Notes: generated from the sequence alone by a model not told the origin. Positions 43,135 to 52,201 are shown, counted from the stretch's first letter. The stretch is DNA of 64,000 nt from Caccoplasma_A sp045587545 (GCA_045587545.1 JAZNCN010000003.1:20387-84386); one strand, 5' to 3'. Numbers and translations are program-made.

Positions 43135-45186
43135 ATGATTGACCAAATTACTATTGACAAAATTATGGACGCTGCCGATATTGTTGAGGTGGTATCTGAT
43201 TTTGTGTCGCTACGTAAGCGCGGTGTCAATTATATAGGTTTATGTCCTTTTCACGACGAAAAGACACCTTCGTTCAGCGTCTCGCCATCTAAGGGCATTT
43301 GCAAATGTTTCAGCTGCGGCAAAGGTGGTACTGCCGTCCATTTTATTATGGAGCATGAGCAGATGACCTATTACGAGGCTCTTAAATATCTTGCCAATAA
43401 ATACCATATTGAGATTGCAGAGCGCGAACTCTCCGAAAAAGAGAAGGTTGCCAAAACAACTCGCGAAAGCATGCTTATTGTTAATGAGTTTGCAAAGAAT
43501 TTCTTTAGCGAGAACCTACTTTCGACAGACGAAGGCAGAGCTATTGGTTTAGCTTACTTTAAAGAACGCGGATTTAGAGAGGATATAATAAATAAGTTTG
43601 GATTGGGATACTCGCCCGAAAAACGCGACGCTCTTGCTGTTGCCGCAACAAAGGGAGGATACAAAAAAGAGTATCTTATTAAAACAGGTTTGTGTATTGA
43701 GAGCCAAGACGGTAACTCTATAATTGACCGTTTCAGAGGCAGAGTTATATTTCCTGTTTACTCGCTTGCAGGCAAGGTAATTGCTTTTGGCGGACGTATT
43801 CTCAAAACAAACGAAAAGACCGCTAAATATTTGAACTCGCCCGAATCGGAGGTATATCACAAGAGTAATGTTTTATATGGTATTTTCCAAGCCAAAAGTG
43901 CAATGGTAAAGCAGAACAACTGCTTTTTGGTTGAGGGTTATACAGATGTGCTCTCGATGCATCAGGCAGGCATTGAAAACGTTGTTGCCTCTTCGGGAAC
44001 ATCTCTTACCAACGGACAGATAAGACAGATACACCGTTTTACCGAAAATATTACCGTTTTATACGACGGCGATGCAGCAGGTATAAAAGCCTCGTTGAGA
44101 GGTATTGATATGTTGCTTGAAGAGGGTATGAAGGTTAAAGTGGTATTACTCCCCGATGGCGACGATCCCGACTCTTTCGCAAAAAAACAGAGCGCAACAG
44201 AGTTTACCGAATATATAAAACGTAACGAAACCGATTTTATAACATTCAAAACAAACCTTCTTATAAAAGATGCCGGTAATGACCCTCTAAAACGAGCAGG
44301 ATTGATTAACGATATTGTTCAATCAATAGCGGTTATCCCCGATGAGATAACCCGCTCTGTTTATATCAAAGAGTGTAGCCGCATTATGGAGATGCGTGAA
44401 GATGTACTATTAAAAACTGTTGCTACCGAACGTCTTAAAAAAGCAGAAACAGGCTCATCTCCTGCACCAATGCAACAAGAATCAGCACCTATTACGGCAC
44501 AAGACGAGCACCCTGTTTCATCTCCTGCACCAATAGGTATTGAAACAACAAAAAACTCGGTCATAGAGGCTTATGAACGTAAAATTGTAAGATTTATAAT
44601 TAAATACGGCTTTACTCCTATGATTAATGCCGAAGGCAATATGTCAAACGTATTAAACTTTATCTTATCAGAGCTTAATAATGACGGCATAACTTTTACA
44701 ACAGAGATATATTCAAAAATTGTAAATGAGGCATTGGAGTTACAAGAAAAGCTCTCAGAAATTTCAAAAAAAGAGATATTCACCTTTGAGCAAATAAGCA
44801 CAAGTAGTGAAAACGAAAAAATTAGATTTTGGAAAGAGTATGTTAATGAAATAAACCAACCTCTTACAAAACACTTTTTGAACCACCGAGAGGAAGTAAT
44901 CAGTAAAATTGCCGTTGACCTTATAAGCGAAAAATATCGTTTGAGCCAAAAGCAGACAATGAAGAGCGAAGAGGAGCGTGTTGTCGGGTTGGCAAGACGT
45001 ATTGTTACAGAACTCAAAGATGCTGTTGTCAGTGAACATATAAAACGACTAAACCTATTGTTAAAAACAGCATTCCGCGAGAAAGATAACGAAAAAATAA
45101 TGTCTCTTCTTAAAGAGTTAAACAGCTACAATACTATAAAAAAAGAGTTTGCTAAAGAGTTGGGAGAGAGAGTTATCAGTTGTTAG
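43135..45186 (+). CDS. dnaG: DNA primase
   Basis: 683 residues. CHC2 zinc finger with Cys37, His40, Cys58, Cys61 (CPFHDEKTPSF, CKCFSCGKGG). Catalytic core ~110-430 with the TOPRIM motifs LVEGYTDVLSMHQAG and VLYDGDAAGIKASLRG. A linker rich in Pro, Ala and Ser (~440-475, two copies of SSPAPxxxE/Q-like text) precedes the C-terminal helicase-interacting domain. It makes RNA primers for replication. It starts 17 bp after GH92, an unusual partner. The last codons and stop (ISC-stop) coincide with AGTTGTTAG, the first bases of a gene-end repeat. Confidence 0.97.
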   Translation: MIDQITIDKIMDAADIVEVVSDFVSLRKRGVNYIGLCPFHDEKTPSFSVSPSKGICKCFSCGKGGTAVHFIMEHEQMTYYEALKYLANKYHIEIAERELSEKEKVAKTTRESMLIVNEFAKNFFSENLLSTDEGRAIGLAYFKERGFREDIINKFGLGYSPEKRDALAVAATKGGYKKEYLIKTGLCIESQDGNSIIDRFRGRVIFPVYSLAGKVIAFGGRILKTNEKTAKYLNSPESEVYHKSNVLYGIFQAKSAMVKQNNCFLVEGYTDVLSMHQAGIENVVASSGTSLTNGQIRQIHRFTENITVLYDGDAAGIKASLRGIDMLLEEGMKVKVVLLPDGDDPDSFAKKQSATEFTEYIKRNETDFITFKTNLLIKDAGNDPLKRAGLINDIVQSIAVIPDEITRSVYIKECSRIMEMREDVLLKTVATERLKKAETGSSPAPMQQESAPITAQDEHPVSSPAPIGIETTKNSVIEAYERKIVRFIIKYGFTPMINAEGNMSNVLNFILSELNNDGITFTTEIYSKIVNEALELQEKLSEISKKEIFTFEQISTSSENEKIRFWKEYVNEINQPLTKHFLNHREEVISKIAVDLISEKYRLSQKQTMKSEEERVVGLARRIVTELKDAVVSEHIKRLNLLLKTAFREKDNEKIMSLLKELNSYNTIKKEFAKELGERVISC

Positions 45187-45245
45187 TTGTTGGTTTCGTA
45201 AACTCAACCGCCACCTTCGGGGTAGTTGTTAGTTTTTAGTTAATA
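45179..45245 (+). repeat. Gene-end repeat fragment at the dnaG stop
   Basis: AGTTGTTAGTTGTT forms the last codons and stop of dnaG and is followed by GGTTTCGTAAACTCAACCGCC and GGGTAGTTGTTAG. The same block appears reversed at 38655-38695, and the end of it appears near 39600. Confidence 0.55.
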
Positions 45246-45353
45246 GAGTCATTAAGGTCTTTTAAGTCATTAGAGTAACTAATGATAAATAAGTAATCAT
45301 AATTTTTAATAGATTTATCTACTATAAAATTTCCTTTTATTAAAATCTTTCTG

Positions 45354-45361
45354 TAAATTTG
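45354..45361 (+). promoter_or_regulatory. mutA -7 box
   Basis: TAAATTTG fits TAnnTTTG; the predicted leader is about 75 bases. No cobalamin riboswitch core was recognised in 45187-45443. Confidence 0.45.
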
Positions 45362-45443
45362 CCAGATACAATGTTTATTACATAATGTAATTACGTTGTT
45401 GATTGATAACTATTATTCTAACATATTAAGGTCTGGAAAGACT

Positions 45444-47303
45444 ATGGCAAACAGTAAAGAAAAATTATTCGAACAATTTCCACCTGTATCAACAGAGGCG
45501 TGGATTGAAAAAGTTACGGCAGACTTGAAAGGAGCCGACTTTGAAAAGAAACTTGTTTGGAGAACAAACGAGGGGTTTAATGTTAAGCCCATGTACAGAG
45601 CCGAAGACACCGAAGGAATGAAATCGACAGATTCTGTTCCCGGCGAATTCCCTTATGTACGTGGTACTAAGTGTGATAACGTTTGGCTAATACGTCAAGA
45701 CATCGTTGCCAAAAATATTGCCGAGGCTAACGCAAAAGCCAAAGATGTTCTTACCAAAGGAGTTACTTCTCTTGGATTTAAAGTTGATGCAGAGAGCATT
45801 AATGCAGAAGGTATTGCTACTTTGCTTAACGGAATTGATATTGAAAATATAGAGATTAACTTCCGTTGCTGTGTACGTCAAGCTGAAAATCTTCTTGAAA
45901 CTTTCAAGGCTTACGTTTCAAGCATTGGCGCAGATAAAGAGAAAGTTAAAGGTTCGTTAAACTATAACCCATTCAAAAAACTACTTGTTAAAGGTAAAGA
46001 TATTGAGGGGTTGGCTGATATATGCGCAAACCTTGTAAAAGCATCGGCAGAGTTGCCAAAATTCAGAGTTTTGGCTGTTGATTCTGTTATGCTTTGCGAT
46101 GCAGGTTCGTATATCTCTCAGGAGCTTGGTTATGCTCTTGCCTGGGGTAACGAGTATATGAGTATGCTAACCGATAAGGGCATAAACGTTGATGATGCTG
46201 CTAAAAACATCAAATTCAATTTTGGTATCTCTTCAAACTTCTTTATGGAGATAGCAAAATTCCGCGCTGCTCGTATGTTGTGGGCTGAGATTGTTGCCGC
46301 TTACAAACCTGCTTGTTTGTGTGCTGCAAAAATTGCATCTCATGCAGAGACTTCAAAATTCAACCTTACAGTTTTTGATGCTCACGTTAACTTGTTGCGT
46401 ACTCAAACTGAGACTATGTCAGCAGCTTTAGCTGGTGTTGATTCAATTTGTGTTACACCTTTTGACGCAACATACAAAGAGAGCGACGAGTTCTCTGAGC
46501 GTATTGCTCGCAACCAACAACTTTTGTTGAAAGAGGAGTCGCACTTTGATAAGATTACTGATGCTTCGGCTGGCTCATATTACGTTGAAAACTTAACAGC
46601 CTCTATTGCTGAACAAGCATGGAAATTATTTAAAGGAGTTGAGGCAGAGGGTGGTTTCTATGCTGCTGTTAAGAGCGGTAGCGTTCAAAACGGAGTTAAT
46701 GCTTCGGGCAATGCACGCAGAACTGCTATTGCTCGCCGTAGAGAGATTTTATTGGGAACTAACCAATATCCTAACATCAACGAGAAGGCTGCCGACAAGA
46801 TTGTTAAACCTGAGAAGTGCGGTTGCTGTGGCGGTGGTAAATGCGAACCCGATTTTGCAACACTTGACTTTAGCCGTGGTGCTACTCAATTTGAGGAGTT
46901 ACGTTTGGCAACCGAGGGCAACGATAAACAACCTACTGTATTTATGCTTACAATAGGTAACCTTGCAATGCGTCTTGCTCGCTCACAATTCTCTGGCAAC
47001 TTCTTTGGTTGTGCCGGATATAAAATTATTGATAATCTTGGTTTCGACACTGTTGAAGAGGGTGTTGAGGCTGCTGTTAAAGCAGGTGCCGACATCGTTG
47101 TATTGTGTTCAAGCGACGAGGAGTATGCAACTCTTGCTCCCGCTGCCTTTAAGGCTTTGAACGGACGTGCAATGTTTGTTGTTGCAGGGGCTCCCGAATG
47201 TGCCGAAGAACTTAAAGCTCAAGGTATAGATATGTTTATAAATGTTCGCAGCAACGTTCTTGAAACTTTGCAAGCGTTTAATAGCAAACTTTCAATCAAA
47301 TAA
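45444..47303 (+). CDS. mutA: Methylmalonyl-CoA mutase small subunit
   Basis: 619 residues from the ATG at 45444; a TTG 48 bases upstream gives only a non-conserved extension. It is the non-catalytic partner of MutB in the B12-dependent succinyl-CoA/(R)-methylmalonyl-CoA interconversion used by Bacteroidales to make propionate. The N-terminal mutase barrel (FPPVSTEAWIEKV...) is degenerate for catalysis, and the C-terminal flavodoxin-like domain (~490-619) lacks the DxHxxG cobalamin motif. A cysteine-rich insertion CGCCGGGKC (~residues 460-468) sits in the interdomain region; I do not know its role. mutB follows 5 bp downstream. Confidence 0.94.
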   Translation: MANSKEKLFEQFPPVSTEAWIEKVTADLKGADFEKKLVWRTNEGFNVKPMYRAEDTEGMKSTDSVPGEFPYVRGTKCDNVWLIRQDIVAKNIAEANAKAKDVLTKGVTSLGFKVDAESINAEGIATLLNGIDIENIEINFRCCVRQAENLLETFKAYVSSIGADKEKVKGSLNYNPFKKLLVKGKDIEGLADICANLVKASAELPKFRVLAVDSVMLCDAGSYISQELGYALAWGNEYMSMLTDKGINVDDAAKNIKFNFGISSNFFMEIAKFRAARMLWAEIVAAYKPACLCAAKIASHAETSKFNLTVFDAHVNLLRTQTETMSAALAGVDSICVTPFDATYKESDEFSERIARNQQLLLKEESHFDKITDASAGSYYVENLTASIAEQAWKLFKGVEAEGGFYAAVKSGSVQNGVNASGNARRTAIARRREILLGTNQYPNINEKAADKIVKPEKCGCCGGGKCEPDFATLDFSRGATQFEELRLATEGNDKQPTVFMLTIGNLAMRLARSQFSGNFFGCAGYKIIDNLGFDTVEEGVEAAVKAGADIVVLCSSDEEYATLAPAAFKALNGRAMFVVAGAPECAEELKAQGIDMFINVRSNVLETLQAFNSKLSIK

Positions 47304-47308
47304 GAACT

Positions 47309-49444
47309 ATGAGACCAGATTTCAGTAACATAAATATAAATGACGCATTTGCCAATGGTGCAACTTGCGCAGCTTGTAACTCGGAGGCTAATTGGATTAC
47401 CCCCGAACTTATCCCCGTTAAGCCTATATATACCAAAGAGGACTTGGAGGGAATGGAACATCTAAACTACGTTGCAGGTATGGAGCCTTATTTGAGAGGT
47501 CCTTACAGCACAATGTATGTTATGCGTCCTTGGACTATTCGCCAATATGCAGGATTTTCAACTGCCGAAGAGTCGAACGCATTCTATCGTAGAAACCTTG
47601 CTGCAGGACAAAAAGGTTTGTCGGTGGCTTTTGACCTTGCTACTCACCGCGGTTACGATGCCGACCACGAACGTGTTGTGGGCGACGTTGGTAAAGCCGG
47701 TGTTTCAATTTGCAGTCTTGAAGACATGAAGGTTTTGTTTGACGGTATTCCTTTGAACAAAATGTCAGTTTCAATGACTATGAATGGAGCTGTGTTACCT
47801 ATCCTTGCATTCTATATTAATGCCGGTTTGGAACAAGGTGCTAAATTGGAAGAGATGGCAGGTACTATCCAAAACGATATTCTTAAAGAGTTTATGGTGC
47901 GTAATACATACATTTACCCACCTGAATTCTCAATGAGAATCATCGCTGATATTTTTGAATATACTTCAAAGAATATGCCTAAGTTTAACTCAATCTCAAT
48001 CTCGGGTTACCACATGCAAGAGGCAGGTGCTACCGCTGATATTGAGTTGGCTTATACTCTTGCCGATGGTTTAGAGTATCTTCGTGCCGGAGTTAATGCA
48101 GGTATGGATATTGATGCATTTGCTCCTCGCCTATCGTTCTTCTGGGCAATAGGTATGAACTACTTTATGGAGATTGCCAAGATGCGTGCTGCTCGTATGT
48201 TGTGGGCCAAGATTGTTAAACAATTCAATCCTAAAAACCCAAAATCTTTGGCATTGCGTACTCACTGCCAAACTTCTGGTTGGTCTCTTACTGAGCAAGA
48301 CCCATTCAATAACGTTGGCAGAACTTGTATCGAGGCTATGGGTGCAGCATTGGGCCACACTCAATCACTTCACACTAACGCTTTGGACGAGGCTATTGCA
48401 TTGCCAACAGACTTCTCTGCTCGCATTGCTCGTAATACTCAAATTTATATTCAAGAGGAGACTTACGTTACTAAAGAGGTTGACCCATGGGCAGGTTCTT
48501 ATTACGTTGAGACTCTTACAAACGAATTGGCTCACAAAGCATGGGAGCATATTCAAGAGATTGAGAAATTGGGCGGTATGGCTAAAGCTATTGAGACAGG
48601 ATTGCCAAAACTTCGTATCGAAGAGGCTGCAGCAAGAACTCAAGCTCGTATCGACTCTGGCAAACAAGTTATTGTGGGTGTAAACAAATATCGTTTGGAG
48701 AAAGAGGCTCCTATTGATATTCTTGAGGTTGATAACACTCAAGTTCGTAAACAACAAATTGAGCGTTTGAATACCCTTAAAGCCAACCGCGACGAGGCTG
48801 CTGTTAAGGCTGCATTGGACGCAATTACAGAGTGTGTTAAAACCAAAGAAGGCAACCTATTGGATTTGGCTGTTAAAGCAGCAAAAGTCAGGGCAACATT
48901 AGGAGAGATTTCTGATGCTTGCGAGGTTGTTGTTGGTAGATATAAAGCAGTAATCAGAACTATTTCAGGCGTGTATTCATCAGAGACAAAACAAGATTCA
49001 GACTTTATTCGTGCAACAGAGTTGACCGAAGAGTTTGCTAAGAGAGAGGGTCGTCAACCCCGTATTATGATTGCCAAAATGGGTCAGGACGGACACGACC
49101 GCGGTGCAAAAGTTGTAGCAACAGGTTATGCCGATTGTGGATTTGACGTGGATATGGGACCATTGTTCCAAACTCCTGCAGAGGCTGCTCGCCAAGCTGT
49201 GGAGAACGACGTTCACGTTATGGGAGTTTCTTCACTTGCAGCAGGACACAAGACTCTTGTTCCTCAAGTTATTGAAGAACTTAAGAAGTTAGGCAGAGAG
49301 GATATAATTGTTATTGCCGGTGGTGTTATCCCAGCTCAGGATTATGACTTCTTGTATAAAGCAGGTGTTGCCGCTATATTCGGACCCGGTACATCGGTTT
49401 CAAAAGCTGCATGTCAAATACTTGAAATTCTTTTGGAAGAATAG
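47309..49444 (+). CDS. mutB: Methylmalonyl-CoA mutase large subunit
   Basis: 711 residues, the catalytic subunit. The substrate-binding TIM barrel (~30-420) has MYVMRPWTIRQYAGFSTAEESN and VAFDLATHRGYDADH (CoA and substrate contacts), and TAFTNNV-type sequence is replaced by RTHCQTSGWSLTEQDPFNN. The C-terminal B12 domain (~575-711) has GQDGHDRGAKV, the DxHxxG motif whose His ligates cobalt, then VSSLAAGHKTL and IIVIAGGVIP. Length is standard (710-730). No epimerase or MeaB chaperone gene lies adjacent. A strong terminator follows. Confidence 0.97.
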   Translation: MRPDFSNININDAFANGATCAACNSEANWITPELIPVKPIYTKEDLEGMEHLNYVAGMEPYLRGPYSTMYVMRPWTIRQYAGFSTAEESNAFYRRNLAAGQKGLSVAFDLATHRGYDADHERVVGDVGKAGVSICSLEDMKVLFDGIPLNKMSVSMTMNGAVLPILAFYINAGLEQGAKLEEMAGTIQNDILKEFMVRNTYIYPPEFSMRIIADIFEYTSKNMPKFNSISISGYHMQEAGATADIELAYTLADGLEYLRAGVNAGMDIDAFAPRLSFFWAIGMNYFMEIAKMRAARMLWAKIVKQFNPKNPKSLALRTHCQTSGWSLTEQDPFNNVGRTCIEAMGAALGHTQSLHTNALDEAIALPTDFSARIARNTQIYIQEETYVTKEVDPWAGSYYVETLTNELAHKAWEHIQEIEKLGGMAKAIETGLPKLRIEEAAARTQARIDSGKQVIVGVNKYRLEKEAPIDILEVDNTQVRKQQIERLNTLKANRDEAAVKAALDAITECVKTKEGNLLDLAVKAAKVRATLGEISDACEVVVGRYKAVIRTISGVYSSETKQDSDFIRATELTEEFAKREGRQPRIMIAKMGQDGHDRGAKVVATGYADCGFDVDMGPLFQTPAEAARQAVENDVHVMGVSSLAAGHKTLVPQVIEELKKLGREDIIVIAGGVIPAQDYDFLYKAGVAAIFGPGTSVSKAACQILEILLEE

Positions 49445-49484
49445 CTCATCAGCTATCATCTGTTAGCTTTCAGTTATTAGATAA

Positions 49485-49519
49485 GCGAGTTGCTCATACG
49501 AGCAACTCGCTGTTGTTTT
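49485..49519 (+). terminator. mutAB terminator
   Basis: Perfect 11-bp stem GCGAGTTGCTC (49485-49495) with 49500-49510, loop ATAC, followed by TGTTGTTTT. Confidence 0.85.
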
Positions 49520-49677
49520 AAGACTATTAAAGTTATAGAAGGCCCAAAAGGGCATAAAAGGTTATAAAAGCTTTTATTAGGAAATATAACTAAGATGAGT
49601 AGGGTAACTATGGACAAAATGTTATCTGAGAGACATATAATAATAGTCAACCTAAATCAGGGATAATACATTTCATC

Positions 49678-49773
49678 GGACACACGATTGTGTGTCCCTA
49701 CTTGCATGGTTACAGAATTTTGCACCTCAACTTATATGATTATCAATATCTTAATGTAGGGACACAGCATGCA
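49678..49773 (+). repeat. Twin-palindrome element (family P), copy with broken right end
   Basis: The left palindrome GGACACAC-GATT-GTGTGTCC (49678-49697) and the family middle (CTACTTGCATGG...CACCTCAACTTATATGATTATCAA) are intact. The right palindrome stops after GGACACAGCATGC. Bases 49445-50407 contain repeats only; no supported gene. Confidence 0.7.
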
Positions 49774-49994
49774 TACAAGGTATTTGTTTTTGCAAATAGG
49801 ATTAACTGAATGTTAATCCGACCGCAGTATGGGGCATTTTTAGGTAATTACATTGTAATTAAAATTGACTAAATGTCAATTTGTGCCTAAAAATGGGGAG
49901 TGCAGTGCTCTGCACGACGGAGGTATTAACTCCTATGCGACGGAGTGGTGTCCGAAAGAATAGTCAACCAAAATCAGGGATAATACATTTCATC

Positions 49995-50096
49995 GGACAC
50001 ACGATCGTGTGTCCCTACTTGCAATGTCACAAAATTATGCACCTCAACTTATATGATTATCAATGCCTTAATGTAGGGACACAGCATGCTGTGTCC
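49995..50096 (+). repeat. Twin-palindrome element (family P), intact copy
   Basis: 102 bp. Left palindrome GGACACAC-GATC-GTGTGTCC (49995-50014), right palindrome GGACACAG-CATG-CTGTGTCC (50077-50096), both perfect. Confidence 0.8.
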
Positions 50097-50104
50097 GAAA
50101 GAAT

Positions 50105-50180
50105 AATAAATAGTTATTAGAGCCTTTATTGCTAAAAACTAAGGTGTGCATAGCACCGTACAACTAAAAAGGAACAACTG
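50105..50180. repeat. Gene-end repeat (family T) copy
   Basis: TAGTTATTAGAGCC, then GCTAAAAACTAAGGTGTGCA and TAGCACCGTACAACTAAAAA, ending GGAACAACTG. It is wedged between two family P elements. Confidence 0.6.
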
Positions 50181-50182
50181 CT

Positions 50183-50283
50183 GACACACGATCGTGTGTC
50201 CCTACTTGTATGGTTATAAAATTTTACTCCTCAACTTATCTGATTATTGACATCTTAATGTAGGGACGTACCATGGTACGTCC
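50183..50283 (+). repeat. Twin-palindrome element (family P), third copy in this gap
   Basis: The left end ACACACGATCGTGTGTCC lacks the first G pair. The right palindrome GGACGTAC-CATG-GTACGTCC (50264-50283) is perfect. The middle is again the CCTCAACTTATCTGATTAT type. Confidence 0.75.
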
Positions 50284-50320
50284 GAAAAAAACGCCCAAAA
50301 TCGGGGATAATACAACAAAA

Positions 50321-50350
50321 GGTTGTAACGCGTACTATTACGTTACAACC
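50321..50350. repeat. Hairpin repeat downstream of FISUMP gene 2
   Basis: Identical to 38590-38619: GGTTGTAACG, 10-base loop, complement. On the minus strand it is followed by TTTTGTTG, so it may terminate the gene. Confidence 0.7.
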
Positions 50351-50383
50351 TCTTGCTTATTATTGAGTGTTATTCTAAAAACT

Positions 50384-50409
50384 AAATTTAAACGCATGCG
50401 TTTAAATTT
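50384..50409. repeat. Perfect 26-bp palindrome at the stop of FISUMP gene 2
   Basis: Stem AAATTTAAACG, loop CATG, complementary stem. It overlaps two bases of the TAA stop. In the gene's direction it is followed by AGTTTTTAG. Confidence 0.7.
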
Positions 50410-51988
50410 ATGGGCAGACAGGGCGGACAGAGCATCCGACGTAACGGTCGCCGCCGTCCCAGTACACATAGCTCGAATAGAAGCCCAAGTCGTAAGCGTA
50501 GCAGCTGTAGTACGGATTGAGCGAACTTGACCAGTAGTAGCCTCTACTGCCCGCACTGCGGAGATTGCTATCGTTGCGATAGCCCGCCGCAGGGAGAAAA
50601 ATAGAGTTGCCGTTCTTCTTGCTTGTTACTCTATAGCCGTTTACTCCGTTTTGAGTTATCCAAGTCCATGTACAGTTATTTGTGTCTCTTAACTCATCTT
50701 GCTCTGCTTCTGTGGGCATTCGCCAACTGCCGCCCCAATTTACATGGGCTACATCATCTGAAAGTTCTAATGTGGTTTTATTATCTACTGTGCCATAATA
50801 TGAATCTGTGCAGTATTTGGTCATTGATTTTCTTGTGCCATTACAGTATTTATAGGTACTCCAATCGTAAGTTGTTTTTGGTGTGGTTTCGCCCCATGCA
50901 AAATAGTAACCATACTCCTCGAGAGAATTTGCTCCTACATTACAAGTAGCCCATTTGACTGATAAGCCGAGGTCTACGTAGCCTTTACCGTTTTCCATGC
51001 CTGTTGGTTTTGTTGGTTTAAAAGATATAAAGTTTGCTTTTATCTCTATATCTTCGGTGATTGTCGCTGTATAGGGGTTTTCTCTTGATACTTCTTCGCC
51101 ATTGACTGTCCAATTAACAAAGCTATAGCCTTCGTTGGGGGTAGCGGTTAGGGTTACTTGTCCATTATGACCAACTTGGGTTTTGCTTGTTTTGGCTGTT
51201 CCGCCTTCACTCGCTGTTACGGTTATTTTATGACTGATAAAGTTGGCTTTATACTCTACATCTTCTGTTATTTTAGTAGTGTAGGGGTTTTCTTTTGATA
51301 CCTCTACTCCGTTTACCGTCCAATTAACAAAGCCATAATCTTCGTTGGGGGTAGCAGTAAGGGTTACTTGCCCATTATGCCCAACTTGGGTTTTGCTTGT
51401 TTTGGCGGTTCCGCCTTCTCCTGATTCTACTGTTACATTATAACTTATAAAATTTGCAATATATTCTACATCTGACGTAATAGTTATTGTATATATATTC
51501 TTCGTTGATACTACTTCTCCATTAAGCGTCCAGTTAACAAAGCTATAGCCTTCGTTGGGGGTAGCAGTTAGAGTTACTTTTGTTCCCTTTAGAAGTTCTC
51601 CTTCAGAAGTTGATTTAACCGAACCTCCTTCGCCTGCTGTTACTTTTAATGCATAGTTATCTTTTTCAAAGTTGGCTTTGAATTGGGTTGAGGTGGTTAT
51701 TGTTGTGGTATAAGGGTTCTCTTTTGATACCTCTTCGCCATTGACTGTCCAATTAACAAAGCGATATTCTTCATCGGGTGTAGCGGTAAGGGTGACTTCC
51801 CAACCTGACATTACTTCTGTATCTGATGTTGTTGCTGTTCCGCCTTCGCTATATTTGACACTTACCAAACAGGTACTATTGCCTCCGTTTGTAATTAATC
51901 CGTCTTCTTCGTCTTCGCTACAACTTGTTATTACAGGTATAGTAAATAACATTGCTATTAACAATGATAGTAATTTTAATTGTTTCAT
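50408..51988 (-). CDS. FISUMP lipoprotein 2 with four InlB-like repeats
   Basis: 526 residues. Lipoprotein signal with lipobox ITSC (Cys23) followed by an acidic SEDEED stretch, which favours surface export in Bacteroidetes. Four tandem ~70-residue InlB B-type/bacterial repeats lie at about 41-107, 111-180, 181-250 and 251-320 (core VTLTATPNEGYSFVNW, then a KANF-like end). The third and fourth are almost identical even in DNA. The FISUMP domain (~333-526) is near-identical to the same domain at 38810-39559 up to GYYWSSS, then strongly diversified to SVRPVC. Probably a surface binding protein displayed on a beta-repeat stalk; ligand unknown. It stands alone between repeat-rich gaps. Confidence 0.85.
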   Translation of the reverse strand: MKQLKLLSLLIAMLFTIPVITSCSEDEEDGLITNGGNSTCLVSVKYSEGGTATTSDTEVMSGWEVTLTATPDEEYRFVNWTVNGEEVSKENPYTTTITTSTQFKANFEKDNYALKVTAGEGGSVKSTSEGELLKGTKVTLTATPNEGYSFVNWTLNGEVVSTKNIYTITITSDVEYIANFISYNVTVESGEGGTAKTSKTQVGHNGQVTLTATPNEDYGFVNWTVNGVEVSKENPYTTKITEDVEYKANFISHKITVTASEGGTAKTSKTQVGHNGQVTLTATPNEGYSFVNWTVNGEEVSRENPYTATITEDIEIKANFISFKPTKPTGMENGKGYVDLGLSVKWATCNVGANSLEEYGYYFAWGETTPKTTYDWSTYKYCNGTRKSMTKYCTDSYYGTVDNKTTLELSDDVAHVNWGGSWRMPTEAEQDELRDTNNCTWTWITQNGVNGYRVTSKKNGNSIFLPAAGYRNDSNLRSAGSRGYYWSSSLNPYYSCYAYDLGFYSSYVYWDGGDRYVGCSVRPVCP

Positions 51989-52104
51989 AATTTATTTTAT
52001 ATTTTTGGTTAATATCTTTTTTCTTTGGATCATTTAAGTTTTTATCTATTAATGCCTAAAAGGTCTTAAAAGGCTATTCTTTAATTACTGACAGCTGACA
52101 ACTA

Positions 52105-52194
52105 ACAAAGCCACGAATAAGCGAAAGCAGAGTTATGAATGCATAAACTATGCCGAGCATGAGTGGGTTCAACGAGCGAATGCTCGTTAACTGA
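52105..52194 (+). repeat. 90-bp repeat (family H), copy 2
   Basis: CACGAATAAGCGAAAGCAG, then ACTATGCCGAGCATGAG and the hairpin AACGAGC-GAAT-GCTCGTT. It is more diverged than the other two. Confidence 0.6.
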
Positions 52195-52201
52195 CATCTG
52201 C

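Noticed and set aside
45396..45443. TTG start extending MutA by 16 residues
   Set aside because: The family start matches ATG 45444, and the extension is unconserved text.
45187..45443. Cobalamin riboswitch before mutA
   Set aside because: No B12-box-like core was recognised, and the gap is mostly repeat fragment plus AT-rich DNA.
49881..50120. 79-codon frame on the + strand
   Set aside because: It lies wholly across repeat elements and has no domain or conserved text.
49445..50407. CRISPR array in the repeat-rich gap
   Set aside because: Repeats are long, few, unevenly spaced and palindromic, with repeated rather than unique intervening sequence, and there are no cas genes.
38590..52000. 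A complete diversity-generating retroelement in the window
   Set aside because: No reverse transcriptase, accessory gene or template repeat is present; only target-like features are seen.
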